DNA of 64,000 nucleotides from NAT127 sp041655035 (GCA_041655035.1 JBAZCN010000003.1:1-64000), one strand, 5' to 3'; shown: positions 20,311-28,700, counted from the stretch's first letter. The notes: generated by a model not told the origin, from the sequence alone. Made by a program: numbers and translations.

Positions 20311-21066
20311 TCACCATACCTTGAAGTAAACGGCCTCAAAGACGGGGGCAGATTTTTCTTGCCCTGATACTGTCGTGTACTTCGTGTTTGAGACATATCG
20401 TCCAACCAAGTCGAATCCGCCCTCAATCTTTGCTTTATCGAAGTAGTAGTTTTGCAATTGATCCGGGATTACAACGGCAAAATAGTCTGTGCTTTCACCG
20501 AGTCCGCGCGATCTCCGTAGTGCGTTGGCGAGCAATTCATTGTCTTTGGACGATGATAAGGCAGCAAGAAACTCTGGCGATTCCCCTGCCATCTTGATCT
20601 TTCCGTGAACGTAATACATACCCCCATCTGGCTTTATTTTGGGGGCGCTTGCAAGCTGGCCACCATGTTCGGCTTCGTAGTAAATGACGGCCTCTCCCAA
20701 ATTCTCCGGCACGGAGGTTCTGGCACGCATTGCGGCTTCCCGAATTGCCAGTGCGGAGGCTTGGGCTTTTTCTCTGGCTTTCTTTTGTTCTTGCTCGACC
20801 TGGCGGGCTTCCCGCTCGGCTTTTACCTCATCGAAGAGCCTTCGTAGCCCAGCCGACTCTTCACACCCTTCGCCGCACCAGTTTGATGCTCGCAGAGCTT
20901 GGCAGAACGCTTCGACCGTAGGGATCTGCTCGTAGTCGAGCATCCTCAAGTCATCTCTGGCTATGCTGTTGTTCCATCCGCGATGGCACTGCTGCGCCAT
21001 AACATTCAATGGAGAAAGAAAGACGATTGAGCAGGCGGCGACGGCGACATAGAAAATACGTTTCAT
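20311..21066 (-). CDS. Secreted/periplasmic protein in the rex position
   Basis: 251 residues with a clear signal peptide (MKRIFYVAVAACSIVFLSPL, cleavage likely after VMAQ). The mature part has paired cysteines (FCQALRASNWCGEGCEES), a charged coiled coil (EREARQVEQEQKKAREKAQA) and a beta-rich C-terminus. It is transcribed in the same direction as the repressor, between the repressor and the leftward promoter, exactly where lambda has rexAB. It is less GC-rich than its neighbours and flanked by AT-rich DNA. It is therefore a probable lysogenic-conversion ('moron') gene such as superinfection exclusion. No homologue recognised. Confidence 0.75.
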   Translation of the reverse strand: MKRIFYVAVAACSIVFLSPLNVMAQQCHRGWNNSIARDDLRMLDYEQIPTVEAFCQALRASNWCGEGCEESAGLRRLFDEVKAEREARQVEQEQKKAREKAQASALAIREAAMRARTSVPENLGEAVIYYEAEHGGQLASAPKIKPDGGMYYVHGKIKMAGESPEFLAALSSSKDNELLANALRRSRGLGESTDYFAVVIPDQLQNYYFDKAKIEGGFDLVGRYVSNTKYTTVSGQEKSAPVFEAVYFKVW

Positions 21067-21169
21067 TTTGGTGATTTATTTTCTTTCAAGAGAATTGAAA
21101 TGTTACTTGGATGGCAAAATTTTTTGACCATTTGACCATACCAGCGAAAGCCGAGGGCGCTCTTTTGGC

Positions 21170-21601
21170 TTAGGCAACATTTGTCTTTTTTCTCTCCCGC
21201 AGGAGCTGCGCAGCCCTTTCTTCGAGGATTTCGATAGAAAGGAGCGCTTGCTTTTCTAGCTCATCTCGTTCCTCTTTGGGCAGCAGCACAAGATCAACGA
21301 CGGCGCGGGTTGCTTCGCTGGCGTCGCTGTATGCTTTCCACGCGGACTCCATGGCGACAGCCTTGGCGGCTTCGCGCTCGACACCAGGCTTGGCTGCGCC
21401 AACACCGCGCACAAGCTCTTCAACTGACACGCCGAATAGGTCGCACAGACTTAAGAGGTTGCCCAGCTTGAGGTTAGCCGTCATGCCGCTTTCCCATTTT
21501 GTGACGGCGACACGGCTTACCCCTACCTTGTCGGCAACGGCCTGTTGAGACATCCCTCTGGACTCTCGTAATCGTTGTATTCGTTTATCTAGCGACTCCA
21601 T
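21170..21601 (-). CDS. cI: CI-like repressor without protease domain
   Basis: 143 residues with an N-terminal XRE helix-turn-helix (LRESRGMSQQAVADKVGVSR, VAVTKWESG; residues about 13-60) and a helical C-terminal part (WKAYSDASEATRAVVDLVLL). There is no S24 LexA-like domain, so RecA-driven self-cleavage is not expected and induction must work differently. ATG 21601 touches operator 21602-21615 directly, so the message from a repressor-controlled promoter would be nearly leaderless, as for lambda cI. A longer open frame upstream is not repressor-like. Confidence 0.88.
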   Translation of the reverse strand: MESLDKRIQRLRESRGMSQQAVADKVGVSRVAVTKWESGMTANLKLGNLLSLCDLFGVSVEELVRGVGAAKPGVEREAAKAVAMESAWKAYSDASEATRAVVDLVLLPKEERDELEKQALLSIEILEERAAQLLRERKKTNVA

Positions 21602-21663
21602 GTAAGCATGGTTACATGGAACGCTGAAACTATGGTTTGCTTTCTCATGGTAACTATAGTTAC
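21602..21663 (+). promoter_or_regulatory. Right operators (OR-like) with PR -10 element
   Basis: Three sites at regular spacing (about 23-25 bp centre to centre): GTAAGCATGGTTAC 21602-21615, GAAACTATGGTTTGC 21626-21640, and the perfect palindrome GTAACTATAGTTAC 21650-21663. TATAGT at 21655-21660 is a good -10 for rightward transcription; the -35 is poor. This matches a lambda-type tripartite operator between divergent repressor and cro genes. Confidence 0.85.
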
Positions 21664-21673
21664 AATGGCAGGC

Positions 21674-21904
21674 ATGAAAAACGAAGCCCACTCCCGTCTG
21701 ATTGATGAGCTTGGCGGAACCGTCGAGGTTTCCCGTCTCTGCCAAGTTTCGTCTCAAGCTGTCTCCAAGTGGCGCAACGAAGGCATCCCGCAAGCACGTC
21801 TTATGTACCTGCGACTGGCGAAACGGGAAGTTTTCGAGGCGTGGGAGGCGAAGCAAATCGCGGCCCAAGAGGTCGGTAAACATAAAGGAGTCTCCCATGA
21901 GTGA
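21674..21904 (+). CDS. cro: Cro-like regulator
   Basis: 76 residues. AHSRLIDELGGTVEVSRLCQ then VSSQAVSKWRNEGIPQARLM is the YdaS/Cro-type helix-turn-helix. It is divergent from the repressor and directly after the operators. ATG 21674 (or 21665) is used; both are only a few bases after the predicted transcription start. It should repress the repressor and tune early promoters during lytic growth. Confidence 0.85.
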   Translation: MKNEAHSRLIDELGGTVEVSRLCQVSSQAVSKWRNEGIPQARLMYLRLAKREVFEAWEAKQIAAQEVGKHKGVSHE

Positions 21905-22055
21905 GAACGAATCGCCAACGAGCAAGCGGCCACAAGTTGCGCCGCAATCGGCGGCGCCGCTGGCTCCCGCTAAACCGTCGCCCAAGGGCGACGACCATCC
22001 TACCGAGTCCGCTCAAGACGCAAAACGGGTACAGATCGGCCCGACCGATGTGTAG
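21897..22055 (+). CDS. Small proline-rich protein
   Basis: 52 residues (MSENESPTSKRPQVAPQSAA then PLAPAKPSPKGDDHPTESAQ), probably unstructured. AAAGGAG lies seven bases before ATG 21897, which overlaps the cro stop by 8 bp. No function recognised. Confidence 0.6.
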   Translation: MSENESPTSKRPQVAPQSAAPLAPAKPSPKGDDHPTESAQDAKRVQIGPTDV

Positions 22056-22146
22056 AGAGTTGTCATTTTTTTCACCATTTTTTCCATGCCACCAGTATCT
22101 AACCCCAGCCAGGGGAGCGATAGGCGAAAGTTAAGGGTCGTTCGTC

Positions 22147-22611
22147 ATGCGTAGACCAATCAAGCAAATTCACCGTGCGCTTTTCCTGGCGCTGCAAGCC
22201 GATGCCAAGGAATTTCCGGGCGGCATCAAAGCCATCGCGGAGACGATGGGGATGAATGGGAACACGCTGGCGAACGGCATCAATCCCGACCACGACGCGC
22301 CGCCCCCCAGCTTCGGCGTCATCCTTGAAATCATCAGTCTGGCCCAGGCCCGTCGCGCCGTGTTCGCGCTGGCGCGCCTGGTCGGCCAGGTTCCCATGGA
22401 CTTCGAGCTTGACGACCGCGACCCAGCCGACGCCGTGCGCTTGTTCATGGCGCTGGTCAATTCGGCCAGCCAGTCGCTGGCCGCCGGTTCGGATCGGGCA
22501 AAGGATGGTTATTTCTGCGCCGACGACCGCCGCGCGCTGGAGCCGCTGCTGACCCAGTTGATGAAGGCGACCGGCGAACTGCTGCAATCCATCCGTGGGG
22601 GCGCCCTATGA
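22147..22611 (+). CDS. CII-like phage regulatory protein (CP76 type)
   Basis: 154 residues: MRRPIKQIHRALFLALQADA, FPGGIKAIAETMGMNGNTLA and a C-terminal helical region. The HTH with TLANGINPD resembles the CII/CP76 family that governs the lysis-lysogeny choice in many proteobacterial prophages. The position after cro, at the head of the replication operon, agrees. Confidence 0.7.
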   Translation: MRRPIKQIHRALFLALQADAKEFPGGIKAIAETMGMNGNTLANGINPDHDAPPPSFGVILEIISLAQARRAVFALARLVGQVPMDFELDDRDPADAVRLFMALVNSASQSLAAGSDRAKDGYFCADDRRALEPLLTQLMKATGELLQSIRGGAL

Positions 22612-22835
22612 GCCAGTGCGAACGACTGCTGGCGCGTCTGAAGCGCGGCCCCATTACGCCGCTGGAGGCGTGGAGCGAGCTGGGCATTTATCGCCTGGGC
22701 GCGCGGGTCTACGACCTGAAAGAGCAGGGCCACGAAATCACCAAGGAGCTGGTTTCCGTCACCAACCGTATGGGTGAAGAGTGCCGCGTCGCGCAATACA
22801 CCCTGCTGCGCTGCCAGGGGAGGGCTGCCCAATGA
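22608..22835 (+). CDS. Winged-helix protein of HTH_39 type
   Basis: 75 residues with CERLLARLKRGPITPLEAWS then ELGIYRLGARVYDLKEQGHE, the pattern of the small phage winged-helix domain (PF14090-like). ATGA overlap with the gene upstream. Probable DNA-binding, target unknown. Confidence 0.75.
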   Translation: MSQCERLLARLKRGPITPLEAWSELGIYRLGARVYDLKEQGHEITKELVSVTNRMGEECRVAQYTLLRCQGRAAQ

Positions 22836-23701
22836 CGCATGATGAATTGGCACTCGACTTGGCGCGCCACCTGCGCGAGAGAACCGGACGCATTGTCTGG
22901 ACTGACATGCAGCTTGGCCCCGTCGGCTCGCCGCGCCCTGACGCCTACAGCATCGAGCCGTCCTACACGAAGTTTCGGCCCATTGCCTACGAAGTCAAGG
23001 TGTCGCAGGCCGACTACCGGCGCGACATTACCGCTGGCAAATGGCAAACCTACCTGCCGTTCGCTGCGGGCGTCGTATTCGCGGCCCCGTCTGGGCTGAT
23101 AGAGCGCTCATCGTTGCCAGAAGGCTGCGGTCTGATTGCGCGCAATGCAGATGGCTGGCGGACGGTGAAGGCACCCACGCTGCGGGCCATTGAAACGCTG
23201 CCCCATAGTGCGTGGGTCAAGCTGTTTATTGACGGCATGGGCCGTGAAGCTGACCGGCTAATCCGCGAAAGCCGCCCCGGCCTGTCAGACGAATGGATGG
23301 CGCGGCGCACCGTAGGGGAGAAGCTGGGCAGAGAAGTTTCCCAGATCCTGGTGGAAAGGGGGTATGCGGAAAGCCGGTACGCGCTGGAGACAAAGCGCCT
23401 GCGCGATGCCGCCGACGGCATGACCGAAGAAATCCGGGAGCATGAGCGGCGTATCAGGGAGCGGGTGGAGCGCGATGCGGCTGCCATCGACCAGGTACGC
23501 GCAACACTGGCCCAGGCGCTGGGGCTTCCCGCCAATTCCTCTGTGCGAAGCATTCAGGCTGCGGCTGAAAGCCAGTCCTACCGTCTGTCGAAAGACGGGG
23601 AAATCCAAGAACTGCGACACGCCCTGTCAATGGCCCAGCGGGCGCTGACTGGCGGGCTGTCCGTGCCTGCCCTTGCGACCAATGGAGGGCAGACGGCGTG
23701 A
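22832..23701 (+). CDS. MmcB-like PD-(D/E)XK nuclease with coiled-coil tail
   Basis: 289 residues. Residues about 15-100 resemble MmcB: RIVWTDMQLGPVGSPRPDAY, AYEVKVSQADYRRD (acidic residues plus EVK) and YLPFAAGVVFAAP. The rest is coiled coil (EIREHERRIRERVERD). It may be a DNA-repair-like nuclease used in replication or recombination. ATG 22832 has GGGAGGG upstream and overlaps the previous stop. Confidence 0.7.
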   Translation: MTHDELALDLARHLRERTGRIVWTDMQLGPVGSPRPDAYSIEPSYTKFRPIAYEVKVSQADYRRDITAGKWQTYLPFAAGVVFAAPSGLIERSSLPEGCGLIARNADGWRTVKAPTLRAIETLPHSAWVKLFIDGMGREADRLIRESRPGLSDEWMARRTVGEKLGREVSQILVERGYAESRYALETKRLRDAADGMTEEIREHERRIRERVERDAAAIDQVRATLAQALGLPANSSVRSIQAAAESQSYRLSKDGEIQELRHALSMAQRALTGGLSVPALATNGGQTA

Positions 23702-24204
23702 ATGTGTTGTTTGAAACGGGTGCCGCCGGTTCTGTTGCGACGACGCACGACTGGCTGACGCCGCCGGAGATTCTGGCCCCCCTTGGTGAATTTGATCTTG
23801 ACCCCTGCGCCAGCGAGTTTCAGCCGTGGCGCACGGCAAAGCAGCAGCTCACGATCCGCGACGATGGCCTGGCGCATGAATGGGCTGGCCGCGTCTGGTG
23901 CAACCCGCCATACGGCCCGCATGCGGCTGAATGGCTGGCGCGGTGCGCAGCCCATGGCGATGCGATTGCCCTGGTGTTCGCCCGTACCGAAACCGCGTCC
24001 TTTCACGAGCACGTCTGGCCCAAGGCCGACGCGCTGCTGTTCTTGCGCGGGCGAATCAAATTCCATCTTCCTGGTGGGCGGCGGGCAGTCAGCAATGCGG
24101 GCGCGCCGTCCGTTCTGGTCGCGTTCGGCAAGGCCAACGCTGACGCACTGGCTTCCTGCGGCTTGGCGGGTGCATTCGTACCGCTGCGGGAGGCTGGGGA
24201 ATGA
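23698..24204 (+). CDS. dam: Phage N6-adenine DNA methyltransferase
   Basis: 168 residues of the phage Dam (PF05869-like) family: THDWLTPPEILAPLGEFDLD (N-terminal DPC signature), then WCNPPYG with the catalytic (D/N)PPY motif. GTG 23698 overlaps the previous stop. It methylates adenine in phage DNA, likely against restriction. Confidence 0.88.
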   Translation: MNVLFETGAAGSVATTHDWLTPPEILAPLGEFDLDPCASEFQPWRTAKQQLTIRDDGLAHEWAGRVWCNPPYGPHAAEWLARCAAHGDAIALVFARTETASFHEHVWPKADALLFLRGRIKFHLPGGRRAVSNAGAPSVLVAFGKANADALASCGLAGAFVPLREAGE

Positions 24205-25427
24205 CGGAACAAATCAAACACCTGTCGGCTGAAGCAGTCATGGCGCCGTTCGTTGGCCGCGATCACCTGACGAATCGTGAGCTGTTCGGCCAGCTTGCGT
24301 TACAGCTTGACCTGCCCGAGAACGTGATTGATGCCCGCGCGCCTGTAGGCAAGTCGGGTAAGGAGTGCAACCTGTTCGAGCGCAAGGTGCGCTGGCACCA
24401 GCAGACGCTGAAGCACCTGGGTGTCCTGGAGCGAGTGGATCGCGGAACCTGGAGGTTGAGTGGGGAGGCGCAAAAAGAGCTGACGCCCGCGCCCAAGCGT
24501 TCCGTCCTGCTGGCCTTTTCAACGGACTTGGGGTGCGCCCTGTGGGCAAGTGCGGAAGACGTTTTCAGCGGCCTGGGGGAAGAAATAACCCTGGCCTTCA
24601 CGTCGCCGCCGTACCCGCTGGCAAAGCAGCGCGCATACGGCAATGTTGACCAGTCGGCCTATATCGACTGGCTGCTACCGATCATGGAGCCGGTCGTAAA
24701 GAGCCTGCGGCCAGGCGGGAGCATCGTCCTGAACGTCGGCAACGATATTTTCATGCCCGGTTCCCCGGCAAGATCGCTGTACGTTGAGCGGTTGACGCTG
24801 GCGCTGCACGACAGCCTTGGGCTTCACCTGATGGAGCGCTTTGTCTGGCACAACCCGACGAAGCCGCCCGGCCCCGTTCAGTGGGCATCCATCAAGCGAG
24901 TGCATCACAACACGGCCTACGAGCATGTCCTGTGGTTCACCAATGACCCGGAGCTGGTGCTGGCCGACAACCGCCGGTGCCTGCAAGAGCACACAGAGAA
25001 GCACCGGCGCTTCATGGGGTCTGGTGGTGTGAAGCGGTACGCAAGGAATACCGGCGGCGCATACACGCTGCGAGAGGGCAGCTTTGGCGCGCACACCGAG
25101 GGCGCAATAGCCCGGAACGTGCTGACCATCCCGCACCGATGCCCTGACCAGCAGCCTGCGCGCGATTTCGCCTCTGCCAATGGCCTGCAAGCCCATCCGG
25201 CGCTGATGCCGGTGAGGCTGGCGGAGCACTTTGTTCGATTCCTGTCCGAAGCAGGAGATTTGATTGTTGACCCGTTCGGTGGCTGGGCCACAACGGGCCG
25301 TGGCGCCGAGCTGAATGGCAGGCGCTGGCTTGTCACCGAACGATGCCGGGAATACCTGATAGCTGCTGCGCAGCGTTTCAGGGATGCCCCTGGCTTCTAT
25401 TCGCCGATGGAGTGCAGCAATGCGTGA
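24201..25427 (+). CDS. Site-specific DNA methyltransferase (N4-cytosine or N6-adenine)
   Basis: 408 residues. The N-terminal part (1-95) is helical, with DHLTNRELFGQLALQLDLPE and ERKVRWHQQTLKHLGVLERV, like an Mrr-N winged helix. Motif IV SPPY (FTSPPYPLAKQRAYGN) and the C-terminal motif I DPFGGWATT are in the beta-class order. The SPPY form favours m4C activity. Start ATG 24201 overlaps the previous stop (ATGA). Confidence 0.88.
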   Translation: MTEQIKHLSAEAVMAPFVGRDHLTNRELFGQLALQLDLPENVIDARAPVGKSGKECNLFERKVRWHQQTLKHLGVLERVDRGTWRLSGEAQKELTPAPKRSVLLAFSTDLGCALWASAEDVFSGLGEEITLAFTSPPYPLAKQRAYGNVDQSAYIDWLLPIMEPVVKSLRPGGSIVLNVGNDIFMPGSPARSLYVERLTLALHDSLGLHLMERFVWHNPTKPPGPVQWASIKRVHHNTAYEHVLWFTNDPELVLADNRRCLQEHTEKHRRFMGSGGVKRYARNTGGAYTLREGSFGAHTEGAIARNVLTIPHRCPDQQPARDFASANGLQAHPALMPVRLAEHFVRFLSEAGDLIVDPFGGWATTGRGAELNGRRWLVTERCREYLIAAAQRFRDAPGFYSPMECSNA

Positions 25428-26355
25428 TTACTCAAAGGTCGGCCCGAAGTTCTGGATTGGAGCCACTGGCAAGCGGCTGCGGACAGCGGGCGTGGAGGCG
25501 CAGATCGTCGCCATGTACCTGCTGACCAGCCCACACGCCAACATGCTGGGCCTGTATTACTGCCCCGAAATGTTCATTGCGCACGAAACCGGACTGGGCT
25601 TGGAAGGGGCTTCAAAGGGGCTTCAAAGGGCCATCGAAGCGGGGTTTTGTGAGTATGACGAGGCTTCGGAGGTGGTGTGGGTGATCGAAATGGCTTCGTA
25701 CCAGATCGGCAATGCCCTCAAGCCCAATGATTTGCGCGTGAAGGGGGTGCAGAACGAGTACGGCTCACTGCCCGATAACCCTTATTTGGTGCGGTTTTAC
25801 GAGAAATACAAGGACGCTTTCTGCATGTCCGTATGCAGGGGAAAACAAAGCCCCATCGAAGCCCCTTCCAAGCCCCATCGAAGCCAAGAACAGGAACAGG
25901 AACAGGAACAAGAACAGGAGAAAGAAAAACAAGGCGCTGCCGCGCCCGGTGTGTCTGGTTCGGATTCGCCTGACGGCGATGAGCCTGGAAACCCTGCTGC
26001 GCCTGAAGACCCGCCCGGTGACCCTGCTGACGACGAAAAATCAAAACGCGCCCTGGGTATCCGGGAGCTGGTGGCCGAGGGCGTTGACCGGCAACACGCC
26101 GAGGACTGGCTGAAGATCCGTCGGGCGAAGAAAGCCCCGCTGACCGAAACCGCCCTGGACATCGTGAAACGAGAGGCCGCGAAGGCCGGGATAACGCTGG
26201 CGGAGGCAATCGCCCATGCGGCCAGCTCGAACTGGGCCGGGTTCAAGGCGAAATGGCTGGATCAGCCTGACGGCGACCGTTCGCGCCAGCCAGCAGCAAG
26301 CGGCAGATTTGCCGGATTTGAAGATCGAAATTACGGAACTGGAGGCCGACTGTGA
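25420..26355 (+). CDS. Phage replication initiator-like protein
   Basis: 311 residues. Residues about 1-130 form a winged-helix region (PKFWIGATGKRLRTAGVEAQ, ASKGLQRAIEAGFCEYDEAS) like phage replisome organisers. A Gln-Glu repeat (QEQEQEQEQEQEKEK) and an acidic Pro-rich linker follow, and the C-terminal part has helices (GVDRQHAEDWLKIRRAKKA) that may contact the helicase. It precedes the DnaC-like loader, the usual O-P order. Start ATG 25420 (GGAG upstream). Confidence 0.75.
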   Translation: MRDYSKVGPKFWIGATGKRLRTAGVEAQIVAMYLLTSPHANMLGLYYCPEMFIAHETGLGLEGASKGLQRAIEAGFCEYDEASEVVWVIEMASYQIGNALKPNDLRVKGVQNEYGSLPDNPYLVRFYEKYKDAFCMSVCRGKQSPIEAPSKPHRSQEQEQEQEQEQEKEKQGAAAPGVSGSDSPDGDEPGNPAAPEDPPGDPADDEKSKRALGIRELVAEGVDRQHAEDWLKIRRAKKAPLTETALDIVKREAAKAGITLAEAIAHAASSNWAGFKAKWLDQPDGDRSRQPAASGRFAGFEDRNYGTGGRL

Positions 26356-27137
26356 CCTTGAAAGCACTGACCGACTTGCTGCCTGGCAGCACACCACAAA
26401 CCCAGGCCGCCATGTGCGAAGAGCACGGCGAGTACGAGAGCCGCAACGTTTTCGGGCGCGTCTGGACGAAATGCCCCGCCTGCGAAGCCAACGACAAGGA
26501 GAAGCGTCGCCGCGAGGAAGAGGCGCGCGACCGGGCAAAGCGCGTGATGGCGTGGCAGAACAAGGTCGGCGGCGCGGGCATCCCCGAGCGGTTCCTTGAC
26601 CGCCGCCTGGGTACGTTTATCGCGAAGAGCGACGAACAGCGCCGCGCCCTGGCCTTTGCCCAGGATTACGCCGACAGGTTCGATGAGGTTCTGGCGTCGG
26701 GCCGCTGCGCGCTGTTCATTGGCCGCCCCGGCACGGGCAAGACGCACTTGGCCGTAGGCGTGGGCATGCAGATCATGGAGAGCGGTTACACCGCGCTGTT
26801 CCAGACCGTTATGCGGGCCATTCGCAGGGTGAAGGACACCTGGCGGCGCGATAGCACGGAGAGCGAAACGGCGGCGATTGCGGCCCTGGTGTTCCCCGAC
26901 CTACTGATTCTGGACGAGGTGGGGGTGCAGTTCGCCAGCGATGCCGAGCGCCTGATTCTGTTCGACATCCTGAACGAGCGGTACGAGAAGCGGAAGCCGA
27001 CCCTATTCCTGTCGAACCTGACGACCGACGAAGTTAAGAGCTGCCTGGGCGAGCGCGTGTTCGACCGGCTGCGCGAGGACGGCGGCGAGTTCGTGGCGTT
27101 CGGCTGGGAAAGCCATCGCGGCAAGGAGGTGGTGTGA
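26352..27137 (+). CDS. dnaC: DnaC-like helicase loader
   Basis: 261 residues. N-terminal zinc site CEEHGEYES...CPAC, charged helix, then AAA+ core: Walker A GRPGTGKTH (about residue 124), Walker B LLILDEVG, sensor LSNLTTDE and Arg finger region RVFDRLREDGGEFVAFGW. It loads the host DnaB helicase at the phage origin. Starts GTG 26352 overlapping the previous stop. Confidence 0.93.
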   Translation: MTLKALTDLLPGSTPQTQAAMCEEHGEYESRNVFGRVWTKCPACEANDKEKRRREEEARDRAKRVMAWQNKVGGAGIPERFLDRRLGTFIAKSDEQRRALAFAQDYADRFDEVLASGRCALFIGRPGTGKTHLAVGVGMQIMESGYTALFQTVMRAIRRVKDTWRRDSTESETAAIAALVFPDLLILDEVGVQFASDAERLILFDILNERYEKRKPTLFLSNLTTDEVKSCLGERVFDRLREDGGEFVAFGWESHRGKEVV

Positions 27138-27271
27138 TGCTGGAAGCTCTGCTGGTTGGTGTTTGCATGTTCCTGGTGTTCGGCCTGGTGGCGCTGGCGG
27201 CGGCTTCCCTGGCCGCAGCGCTGGCCCTGGCGACCTTGGCCCGCGACTGCGAAGAGCGGGAGGGGCGGTAA
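27137..27271 (+). CDS. Small membrane protein
   Basis: 44 residues: MLEALLVGVCMFLVFGLVAL then a run of Ala/Leu and the charged tail RDCEEREGR; one long membrane helix. ATG 27137 overlaps the loader stop and its TAA overlaps the next ATG. AAGGAGG lies upstream. Function unknown. Confidence 0.6.
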   Translation: MLEALLVGVCMFLVFGLVALAAASLAAALALATLARDCEEREGR

Positions 27272-27744
27272 TGGACATCATGCTGGTGAAGACGCCCGGC
27301 GGCGCGCTGGCGCCGGTGGATGCCGAGGCGCGGGAAATGGTGGACAAGCTGAAGCTGGGCCAAGGTATCCAGGCAAGTGTGCGCCGCGCGCGCAACGTGC
27401 GGTTTCACCGTAAGGGCATGGCCCTGTTCCGCCTGGCATACGACGTGTGGGAGCCGCTGACGCCGCTGGAATACAAGGGGCTGCCGGTCGCCAAGGACTT
27501 CGAGCGGTTCCGCAAAGACATGACGATCCTGGCCGGGTTCTACAAGGCCGTCTACAACGCGCGTGGCGAAGTGCGCCTGGAGGCGGAGAGCCTTCGGTTT
27601 TCGTCCATGAGCGAAGAGCGGTTCGAGGAAGTGTTCAACGCGGTGCTGAATGTCGTCTGGAGCCGGGTACTCAAGGCCGCTGGGTACGCCAGCACCGAGG
27701 ACGTGGAAGAGGTCATCGAAGAGCTGTTGAGGTTTGATCAATGA
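27271..27744 (+). CDS. DUF1367 family protein
   Basis: 157 residues. Seen: MALFRLAYDVWEP, LPVAKDFERFRKDMTILAGF, YNARGEVRLEAESLRFSSMS and FEEVFNAVLNVVWS, the typical DUF1367 sequence. Usually found in the nin-like region of lambdoid phages; role unknown. It starts at ATG 27271, in TAATG with the previous gene. Confidence 0.88.
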   Translation: MDIMLVKTPGGALAPVDAEAREMVDKLKLGQGIQASVRRARNVRFHRKGMALFRLAYDVWEPLTPLEYKGLPVAKDFERFRKDMTILAGFYKAVYNARGEVRLEAESLRFSSMSEERFEEVFNAVLNVVWSRVLKAAGYASTEDVEEVIEELLRFDQ

Positions 27745-28043
27745 AGCGCGCACCGACCGCCGCAGAGAAAAGGCACATGGGCCGGGTAGCGGCGCTGGGT
27801 TGCGTCCTGTGCGACCACCTGGGCCTGGGCGCGACGCCCGCGCAGGTGCATCACATACGCGAGGGCCAGGGCATGAGCCAGCGCGCCAGCAACTACCTGA
27901 CCGTGGGCCTTTGCCCGGAGCACCATACGGGCAAAAGCGGCCTGCATGGCCTGGGAACCAATGCCTTCGAGCGCACCTATGGGCTGTCCGAGCTGGATTT
28001 GCTGGCGATGGTCGTGGAGCGGCTGGGGGCGAAATGCAGGTAG
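27741..28043 (+). CDS. Ref-like RecA-dependent nuclease
   Basis: 100 residues. HNH-type signature: CVLCDHLGLG, VHHIREGQGMSQRASNY, LCPEHHTGKSGLHGLG and FERTYG. The P1 Ref protein cleaves DNA at RecA-made D-loops; this shorter version has the whole catalytic core. ATG 27741 overlaps the DUF1367 stop. Confidence 0.85.
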   Translation: MKRAPTAAEKRHMGRVAALGCVLCDHLGLGATPAQVHHIREGQGMSQRASNYLTVGLCPEHHTGKSGLHGLGTNAFERTYGLSELDLLAMVVERLGAKCR

Positions 28044-28255
28044 AAGCGACCACCGTGCGCTGTATCGACTGCGCCCACTACCGAATGAAGGACGCCGGGC
28101 AAATGGGGCGTCTCGGTTTCGGTCTGTGCGCCAAGAGCACCAGCACGGCCACGTTCGAGAGTTCGACGTATCCCCGGCAGTGTCCGATGTTCGGCCCGGC
28201 GGCTGAAAACGTGAAGGCTGCCAGGCTGGACTGGCTCAACGGATGCAGGGGGTGA
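28034..28255 (+). CDS. Small zinc-ribbon-like protein
   Basis: 73 residues with cysteines in CIDCAHY, GLCAK and RQCPMF; the pattern CxxC...C...C suggests a zinc knuckle. It overlaps the Ref-like gene by 10 bp. Small cysteine-rich proteins like this are frequent in this place in related phages. Role unknown. Confidence 0.65.
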   Translation: MQVEATTVRCIDCAHYRMKDAGQMGRLGFGLCAKSTSTATFESSTYPRQCPMFGPAAENVKAARLDWLNGCRG

Positions 28256-28257
28256 CG

Positions 28258-28698
28258 ATGGCGAACGCATTGCGATGGAGCGAAGAGCAGTTGGCCGCAC
28301 ACCTGCGCCGCAATCCGGTGACGGAGGCTGCGCCGTTGCCCCAGGCCCAGCCGGAGGCGGCATGCACGTACACGGCGCCCACTGAAAACCCGGCCATGAA
28401 CAAGACAGAGGCCGAATACGCCGGGATGCTGGAAGCCCAGCGCCTGGCCGGTTCGGTTCTGGCGTGGCAGTACGAGGCTGTCACGCTCAAGTTGGCTCAC
28501 AACACCCGCTACACGCCTGATTTCATGGTCGTGGCGGCTGATGGCGCCCTGGAGTTCCACGAAACCAAGGGCGGTTTCATTCGTGAGGATGGTTGGCTGA
28601 AGCTGAAGATGGCGGCATCCATGTTCCCGTTCCGTTTTTTTCTGTGCCAGAAGGCGGCAAAGAAGGATGGCGGCGGCTGGTCGATAAAGAGGATTTAG
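28258..28698 (+). CDS. DUF1064-like phage endonuclease
   Basis: 146 residues. KTEAEYAGMLEAQRLAG, RYTPDFMVVAADGALEFHET, KGG and MAASMFPFRFFLCQ give the PD-(D/E)XK pattern (PDF, then E-x-K) of DUF1064. It probably takes the place of a RusA/Rap Holliday-junction nuclease. ATG 28258 has GGGGGTG upstream. Confidence 0.8.
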   Translation: MANALRWSEEQLAAHLRRNPVTEAAPLPQAQPEAACTYTAPTENPAMNKTEAEYAGMLEAQRLAGSVLAWQYEAVTLKLAHNTRYTPDFMVVAADGALEFHETKGGFIREDGWLKLKMAASMFPFRFFLCQKAAKKDGGGWSIKRI

Positions 28699-28700
28699 GA

